Origin: Plazaster borealis
Taxonomy: Eukaryota; Echinodermata; Asteroidea; Forcipulatida; Labidiasteridae
Length of the DNA stretch: 64,000 nucleotides
Reading direction: 5' to 3'
NCBI GenBank assembly: GCA_021014325.1
Contig: CM037463.1
Coordinates: forward strand, 25,104,526-25,168,525
A program made the translations under genes and the position numbers. The first letter of the stretch is position 1; each line of letters starts with the position of its first letter. This document shows, one piece after another, positions 56,891-64,000 of the stretch. The notes beneath the pieces are model-generated. The model was not told where the DNA came from. It made no database searches and saw nothing but the letters and a program-made list of their open reading frames with translations.

Positions 56891-57477
56891 TCCCATTACG
56901 TCATTATTTATCTCCATTACTTACGTTAAGAACATAGGTGAAAACTCTTTGTTAGACTAACCTTACAACAAGGCAGAGGCCTGTGTTGATTTTGTTTCGT
57001 GCAATATCTGTATAATAATCTAACACTTAATTATAAGCTGAACTTCATGCAGCACAATGGATTTTGATCTGTACCTTATTATCTGTACCTTCCGTTTAAA
57101 ATAGCGACGGTTATGTTACCGGTAAATGGCATTGTCATATTAAACGGGGATCTGACAAGGGTTAAGGGTTGCACCAAATGTTGTCAAGTATCAAAATGAT
57201 ATCTTTGAGTGAAAGTGGTGCTTGAACGTATACAGATTGAATAAAGACTGCCATATTGTTTACAAAAAGAGAGACCCTGTGAATTCCAGGGCAATCCTTG
57301 ATAGGCAAGATACTACACTGGTCTTACGAGTATTACTTTACATCTTGTACCGTAAATTACCACATGAAACCAAATTGTAAATTTATTCATATACAAAGTT
57401 GCAATTTCCATGAAAACTTAGATTTTATGTTTTAGGCTCTGTGGCGCTCTTGTAAACATATGATAGTTACGTGGCAC

Positions 57478-58100
57478 TAACCATATATATTGTACACTTA
57501 TTGTAATAAACCACCCAGGTCACCAACCATATTGTACACTTATTGCAGGTCACCAACCATATTGAACACTTATTGAAATAAACCACCCAGGTCACCAACC
57601 ATATTGAACACTTATTGAAATAAACCACCCAGGTCACCAACCATATTGAACACTTATTGAAATAAACCACCCAGGTCACCAACCATATTGAACACTTATT
57701 GAAATAAACCACCCAGGTCACCAACCATATTGAACACTTATTGAAATAAACCACCCAGGTCACCAACCATATTGAACACTTATTGAAATAAACCACCCAG
57801 GTCACCAACCATATTGTACACTTATTGAAATAAACCACCCAGGTCACCAACCATATTGAACACTTATTGAAATAAACCACCCAGGTCACCAACCATATTG
57901 AACACTTATTGAAATAAACCACCCAGGTCACCAACCATATTGAACACTTATTGAAATAAACCACCCAGGTCACCAACCATATTGAACACTTATTGAAATA
58001 AACCACCCAGGTCACCAACCATATTGTACACTTATTGAAATAAACCACCCAGGTCACCAACCATATTGAACACTTATTGAAATAAACCACCCAGGTCACT
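57478..58100. repeat. 42-bp minisatellite, about 14 copies
   Basis: The unit CCAACCATATTGAACACTTA followed by TTGAAATAAACCACCCAGGT and CA is repeated 13 times almost exactly, with one 28-bp short unit near 57520-57548. Because 42 is a multiple of three, a 216-codon minus-strand frame with a 14-residue period runs through it. It lies between the 3' ends of the cyclase and the glucanase gene. Confidence 0.97.
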
Positions 58101-58240
58101 TTAGTTTGACTCGTCATTCAACAAAATAAATGATGACGTCACCATGACAGCCTACAGAAAGATCAATATGTAAGATAGTATATCGAAACAATAGGCACTA
58201 GGTGAAAGTCTACGCAGTCGCAGTTGTAGATTGTTTTTCC

Positions 58241-61200
58241 CTACGTAGATTCATAGATAAACAATAACATGCTAGCTAGTCCCGATCCAGGCTCCAAATG
58301 GGAGGTTTCAAGTCCCTGTATGAAATTTGCTGCCTCAGACTGTGCTTGGGCGTCACATTTGGACATAATGGCGTGGCAAAATGACGACCAGTTGGTAACG
58401 ACTGGGTCCAATGTAGACCTGTCATCAATGGTTGAGGCACCAGGGGCCGAAGATGGGTTGATCGCCCAGGTACAAATGTCTCGAATGTTAAGGGCCCATT
58501 CCTAATTCATAGAAAGAAAATTTAGATCAAGATTGAGTATAACGATGACGAAATTGTTCAAATCTGATAATAAATAAATCGCTATTTTCACTCTTAAAGC
58601 TGATTAGTAAACAGCACATTTTAATAAACAAATTCACAGCCGAGGATTTATACATCCTGAAAGTAAGACATTATCTTCCCAAAATAATTTATCTTGGGTT
58701 CTCGACATTTTTAGGATGTTATCATCCAAAGATGAATTATCTCGAGAAGTCGACATCATACGTTCAGGATGTCGACATCCCGATATAATTTTTTCTTTGG
58801 ATGTCGACACCTTACTTTTATGATGTCAATATCCCAGGATCATTTTTTTCGGGAAGTCTTACTTCAGGATGTCGTCATCCCGAGATAAATCATCTCAAGA
58901 TGTCGTTATGTTATGATGTCATCATCCTGAAGTAAATAGTCTCAGGATCTCAACATGTCGGATGGCACTTCAAGAGCTCCATACTTTTCTACAAAATATC
59001 CGGTCATCAATTTTAAGCACAACAACCATTGAACCATTATCATTATTTTCAGATAGCTCATTGGAAATACACATTTACCTGATCCATGTAAAGTTGTGAT
59101 ACTGAAATGATTGGCAAGAGCTGAATTCCAACAATACACCCATGACGTTGCGGAAACTGATTCGGTGAGCAATCCCAATTCAATGTGTAATAAAATATCC
59201 CATCCTCTTGGAGCTGACCTATGACCCCGTACTTCCTGATAAGTGGCGGGAAGAGATGTTGATTGTCGTTGCGGACGTGGAAGTAGGTCCTGGTCGCACG
59301 AATCTCAGTTGCTAATGTAAGCTGTCCAATTGCTCGTAGTGTTGTGTGATTTAGAGCCTCACCCAATGCAGCCAGGGCATGGTAGCAATTGATTGCCTGT
59401 TGTACATTGTATGAATTCAAACAAAATTAGAAAGTAGAAACAGTGTATATGTAAAGCATGAAAACTGTACATCAACGACAAATGAAAAAGTTACAACATC
59501 GATAATAGCGTCTATCTTGGTAGTATACAGTTAGATACCTACCTCACTGGATGACTCTAATTGTCTGGAACCACCTCCTATTCCTGTTGCCCATGAGGAG
59601 CCTAGGTACCAGTCCTTCTGTCTTACAGTTGGAAAGAACTCATCAGCTTTACTTGGGTTGCCAACGTCCCTGGCAAGAGCCAGAATGCGATTGTAGTTAT
59701 CTATGGAGGAAGAGTCTTAGAGTTCAAGCCAAATTGCGAGTGTACTTATCTATTTAGTCTTAGAATTCAAGCCTGAATGCAATGGACAGATTATGTTATC
59801 GATTTTGTAATAAGGACGACTGTTTCAAGGGTCGAGCTTGTGTCTCCAGGTGCATGTCAGGGAGGCTTTGTGGGTATTGGTAAACTGTGAAGTAACGTAA
59901 TAAAGTCAGGGTCGTTTTACAGATTATGAATTTACCTGTCTGTATTGCCCATTCTTGATGATAAGTGGCATAGTATGCAATAGCATAGAGCCAGTAGCCA
60001 AGATGGAAATGATGGTCAGCGTAAGACACGAATCCAAAGTTTGTCCAGGGAAATACCTCTTGATTTGGTTCTGCACTTCGGATGAACATGCCTCCCCAAA
60101 CTGTGTCATACCTTTATAGGTCAAAATAATATCATTTTTAGAAAAGTTAATTGAATTACATGGAACATTTCTTGAATACTGAGCGTTTGTTAAACGAAAT
60201 TCGTTTGTTCAAACAAGTCAGGGGCGACTTTTTAAGGGACGACCTTGTAAGGGTTGACTTTGACAGAAGGTTGACCTGTCACGGGGCGTTTTTGTAAAGA
60301 CAGCTGATTTATTGGTCGAGCTGGTATCTCTAGAAGCATGTCATGGGGTGTTGTTCCGATATGACTATGTACGGGACCACTTTGATATGGGACGACTCGG
60401 TTTAGGGTCGACGGTTTTAAGGGCCAAGCTAGTCGACTTTAAAGTGGAGAAAATACCAGCATTCGTTTGTTTTTACCTAAAAGAGTTTGTCTCTGTCAAT
60501 CCATCGACCACACCTAGCCATAAGTCCAAGCATATCTTAATATCCTCGTCCAGTTTGATGTAATGGTCAGTACCAAAGGCTCTTGAGATGCTTGCTAGTC
60601 TTGTCACCATGCCGATGGATTTACCTGCCCAGTAACTTTGAGGTTGGTTGTTGTCGCTACAATCTTCCACCAGTGTTTGGAAGGCAGAGTCTTTGTCCAT
60701 GGCATCTCGTATATCCTGTATTCAACGGTTTCAATAAAACATGAATTTTACATACTAACACCATCTAAATGACGACCTGCATTGTTTGTTGTTGTTGTTG
60801 TTGTTGTTTTTTTGTCTGGTGTAGTATTAAGAACTTGAGTGGCCGGGAAACTTGTTTTAATAACTCATCTGCCATGGATTGAGTAAAAGGAAAGGCTTTC
60901 GTTAAATTAGGATAAAAAACAAATTCCATCAAAGATTTGAAGTTCTTACAAAGAAAGCATTGTTGTTAAAATCTTACATATTCTACATCAATAATAATTT
61001 AACCTGGAGTTTATCAGGGTCTACTTTGATTCTCTCGATTGCTTCTGGATCTGGCTCCATGGATGCTCTTGGAAGGTCTTCCTCCATCACCGTATAATCT
61101 CCCGTATAACCTTTGAATCCAAAAAGTGTATCCACGAGATCCTCTTTTGGCAGAAGTGATTCCTGTGCAGACAATGAACAAGGCATAAAGCTATCAAAAT

Positions 61201-63846
61201 CAGCTACAGCCTGGATTTTAAGTTTGAATTAGGTAAAGTCAATTTATCATGACATTATTCCACTGTAATGACGTTACCTGGTGTGGCAGTACAACAGTCA
61301 GAATGGTCTCCTCTGGGTTGTGACCGTAAAAGTCTTTGCCTTGTTTGTTCCAGTCGAAACTAACGTATCCCTTGTCATCCTCTACACAGAACCTAGTCTT
61401 TGGCTTCGAGGAGTACACCCCTGCATATCTTTTTAGACTATCGACTTGGCTGAAATCTCCCTTTGGACTAGTACCTATGAAACAATGTGAAATTATAGTC
61501 AGTTTCGGTGACAGTTATAACTTACAAAAACAATAACAAATTGTGTTTCTGGTTTCAAGATCAATTTAAATTTCATGATAAGATTTACCTGCATAAACGA
61601 GTTGCATCACGCCGGTAAATTTGTCCGTCCCTTCTTCGGCTGAAGAAAACATTCCTGGAGAACGGTCCTCAGGAATCACTAAGTTCATTTCTTTAGAAAA
61701 GAAGGCTGCAAATTTCCTTGTAGAACTTGGGTTAGGATTGGTATCGAGTGGCTCAGTAAGTTCAAAGACGAAATATTTTGACTTGATTTCAACTTTTGAA
61801 CCAATCATTTGCACAGGTTGGCCATCGCATTGAACCTTACATAAAAACAGAGGAAAATACACACAGAACGAACTGAGTTTATAGAAAAACACGGGTGATG
61901 TACGTTCTTGTACGATAGGTGTCTGATTGAAAGTTATACGCTTTTAATTTGTTATATCAATACTCGGAGAAAACTTGTACGTTTTGCCCACCTCTTTAGG
62001 TTGTCTCCTCCAATTAAATGGCACCACCTCTGTGACGTATTGACCAATAACATTGACGGCATAGCTGACGTCATCATAGGTCACTTCAATTGATATTCTA
62101 ACTGATAGTCCATCTGTTGACAATGAGCAGGTATATGGTGTACATGACATCCAGGGTAGTTTGCCATTCCATTGACTCGATTTACCAACGATGTACTGGA
62201 TCTACGAAGACAAGAAAACAAGGAAGATGCTAGCTGTAGTTGCCAAGAGTCAACTCTTATGTGACAGGTGTTTTGTTTGGTGATTGAACAGCACTTGCTT
62301 TTAAGATCAATCTTACATCATCGAACTTGCCTCTGGATTTGTCTTCATTTCCACGGGTCTGAAAGTTTGTCTATGCTTAATACATATTTGAATTTAATTT
62401 AATGATTGAGTAGTTTCTTACTCGTGAGAATTCCTACCTCTTCCAATCCTCCTATCGATTGGCTGAGCTTAGTAGTTATTTCTACCCATCTGGTCTGGTT
62501 ACACGCTGCGTTGACATCAGCACTGCCGTAAAACCAAGGCGGTTGACGAGTGCCAAACTCCTCCGTCATTTCCGTCGAATTATCGGTACACTGAACACTT
62601 CCTGGCGCGGTAACCCAGTACTTTCCGTAGTCGTGTTGAGGAAGAGGGAATAAGCCGATTATATTCACAGCATAAATCATAATTCCACGAGCCTTCTGTG
62701 ACGTTATGTTCACCGTATAACCATCTTCAGAAAGATTGCACGTTGTACCATTACATGTTATCATTTCACGATCTGTTAGCCAACTAAACATTAAAAACAA
62801 ATAGAAAGTTATACATTTTATGAAGTTTTTTTGTTTTAGAAGAACTTGAGAAGAACTTTAGAATACTGAGTAGTAAGACAGTGTTTCATAGGAAGAGAAG
62901 GTAAAGGAATACAGATGGATTTATAAAATGGTGAATTAAACCGGGACATTCATTTTGGACTGTTACACGTTTGTTATATTAGTTGTATACCTGTGGTCCT
63001 CTGTAGCTGCCCACTGTACATCACTGACATCAGATACAGGTTTTGTTAGATGAATAATGAGGCTTAACTCCTCAGTGATGTTGTCACATGAGGCATGGAT
63101 GTATGCAGACCCTCTATCAGCAGCTAAATAAATAAAAACACAAGAATTGATTGATTTTACTAGGACCATTCCTCCACCTAAACTGCTGGACTCTGATTAT
63201 GGTGGTATACCTGATCCCGTGTAAAGCTTAATCAGTTTACTACAGTCCTCAGTCCAATCCCTTAGTAAGACAACAGCCAAACTGTTAGACTCTGATTATG
63301 GTGGTATGCCTAATCCCATGTAAAGCATATTCAGAGTTTAGTGTAGTCCTCGATCGAACCAAGGAACTATCACAATGAGGTTCCAGCTCCTTCAACAGCT
63401 CCAGGGGTCAACAGAATCAAACTAAACATGTTTGGATGTTGAAGGTTGATATTTTTCGTCTTTGTCGGGCTCCTTGTATTTTCAAAGTAATAACTATGGT
63501 TTTACAATGGGTACCAGACTAGTTTCCCTTCTAGCCTCGGTTTGGTTCCAATAGGTAAGAAACAAGATCGATTTGAATATTTTCTTTCCCCATTAGTTCA
63601 TACTTGATCGCTCTTCAGGGCAGTCATAGTCAGCATCCTCTCCGTTGACAGCCACCAGGCAATATGGATACACCACTGGGTTTGCATCAGTGAAGATATG
63701 TGTTAACATGGCAGCACCTCGGACTATGGGTAACTCCATAGTTCCACCATTGGTATCCATGTATATGAAGTCTGCATACATCTCACCGAAGTCTGTCAGG
63801 GTCGGTTCTCCGGAGTTTGCAATCCCGACACGTATACCAGACAAGC
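58241..63846 (-). CDS. Glycoside hydrolase family 81 endo-1,3-beta-glucanase, 13 exons, 5' end beyond window
   Basis: Minus exons in order: 63604-63846, 62991-63123, 62438-62783, 62317-62358, 61992-62201, 61589-61835, 61278-61474, 61004-61162, 60477-60715, 59936-60111, 59543-59700, 59079-59396, 58241-58501. Phases all agree; 908 residues are visible and the first exon starts in phase 1, so at least one upstream exon is missing. N-terminal part: MELPIVRGAAMLTHIF, then a beta-rich region with two similar cysteine modules. Catalytic part: QSYWAGKSIGMVTRLA, YADHHFHLGYWLYAIA (catalytic Asp), DWYLGSSWATGI and RQLESSSEA (two Glu four apart). Family members cut 1,3-beta-glucan (laminarin, fungal wall) internally with inversion; here probably secreted, for digestion of algal or microbial glucan or for defence. 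It converges on the cyclase gene. Confidence 0.92.
58650..58960. repeat. Palindromic ATGTCGACAT-type degenerate repeats
   Basis: 'aggatgtcgacatcccgatataa' and similar palindromic phrases occur about eight times with drift, each 40-50 bases, in the last intron of the GH81 gene. Likely a decayed tandem or foldback repeat. Confidence 0.8.
59079..60715 (-). CDS. GH81 catalytic (alpha/alpha) region
   Basis: Exons 60477-60715, 59936-60111, 59543-59700 and 59079-59396 encode the helical barrel. DHHFHLGYWLYA (near 60010) and the ESSSE pair (near 59550) carry the acidic residues reported as catalytic in characterised bacterial and fungal GH81 enzymes. The Glu-Ala boundary after ESSSE is interrupted by an intron. 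All expected acidic residues are present, so activity is likely. Confidence 0.9.
61992..62783 (-). CDS. Duplicated cysteine module in the N-terminal half of the GH81 protein
   Basis: Exon 62438-62783 contains CNGTTCNLSEDGYTVNITSQ then MIYAVNIIGLFPLP; exon 61992-62201 contains CTPYTCSLSTDGLSVRISIE then VSYAVNVIGQYVTEVVP. The shared pattern Cys-x(4)-Cys-x-Leu-Ser-x-Asp-Gly ... Tyr-Ala-Val-Asn-x-Ile-Gly shows an internal repeat, joined by the 14-codon micro-exon 62317-62358. Probably two beta-sandwich strands groups of the N-terminal domain. Confidence 0.75.
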
Positions 63847-64000
63847 CTGTGAAATCATTACAATATTTGTTAAGAGCAGTTTTATACCGTGGTTTGACTT
63901 CCAATGAAAATGGGCAGCATATGAATCATCCCATTGTATTCGAGCCCATTTTGAACCAATTCACTTGAAAATATTTTGGCCTTATACTTAGTTAACAGCA
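63847..64000. other. Presumed intron of the GH81 gene
   Basis: No further exon recognised before the window edge. Confidence 0.5.

Noticed and set aside
56339..56937. Frames of 140, 78 and 73 codons on the plus strand
   Set aside because: Pyrimidine-rich degenerate repeat giving Ser/His/Phe/Pro-rich peptides in all frames.
57467..58117. 216-codon minus-strand frame
   Set aside because: Produced entirely by the 42-bp minisatellite; 14-residue period with no variation pattern of a protein.

Overview
The window is animal nuclear DNA: intron-rich genes with GT-AG splicing, many short inverted-repeat transposons, LINE remnants, minisatellites and a (TTAGGG)n tract. Receptor guanylyl cyclases of this type, short-chain collagens of the C4 kind and several repeats I associate with echinoderms make a sea star or other echinoderm the best guess; this is inference and no search was run.

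Layout. 1-8 kb holds no recognised gene, only repeats (a 143-bp near-perfect palindrome, a telomere-like tract inside an inverted repeat, MITE-like elements). At 8.1-9.0 kb a two-exon plus-strand gene encodes the mitochondrial complex II assembly factor SDHAF3. Tail-to-tail with it, on the minus strand (9.7-13.3 kb), is a short-chain collagen C4-like gene whose C-terminal domain carries two frameshifts.

From 14.4 to 54.6 kb lies the main locus: one receptor-type (membrane) guanylyl cyclase with an array of alternative first coding exons. Five intact exons (16.9, 21.7, 26.2, 32.5 and 39.6 kb) each encode a start codon, a signal peptide and the N-terminal lobe of an ANF-type ligand-binding domain. 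All end at a phase-1 GTRAGT donor. One broken copy (14.4 kb), one truncated copy (36.2 kb) and two orphan 3'-half exons (27.0 and 29.2 kb) are interspersed. No copy of the downstream exons occurs between them. A single constant set of 21 exons (45.8-54.6 kb) supplies the rest of the ectodomain, one membrane span, the kinase-homology domain, the linker and a catalytic domain with intact key residues. All junction phases fit, so each first exon could make a receptor of about 1032-1039 residues with a different ligand-binding face and the same cytoplasmic output (cGMP). This resembles the clustered protocadherin or UGT1A plan and is the most interesting feature here. The array is littered with transposons, and flanking DNA is shared between units, showing that it grew by duplication.

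From 58.2 kb to the right edge, convergent with the cyclase, thirteen minus-strand exons encode most of a glycoside hydrolase family 81 endo-1,3-beta-glucanase with its catalytic acidic residues; the N-terminus lies beyond the window. Its N-terminal half contains a duplicated cysteine-bearing module.

Exon limits were placed by hand from splice signals, reading frame and family resemblance; none is supported by transcripts.
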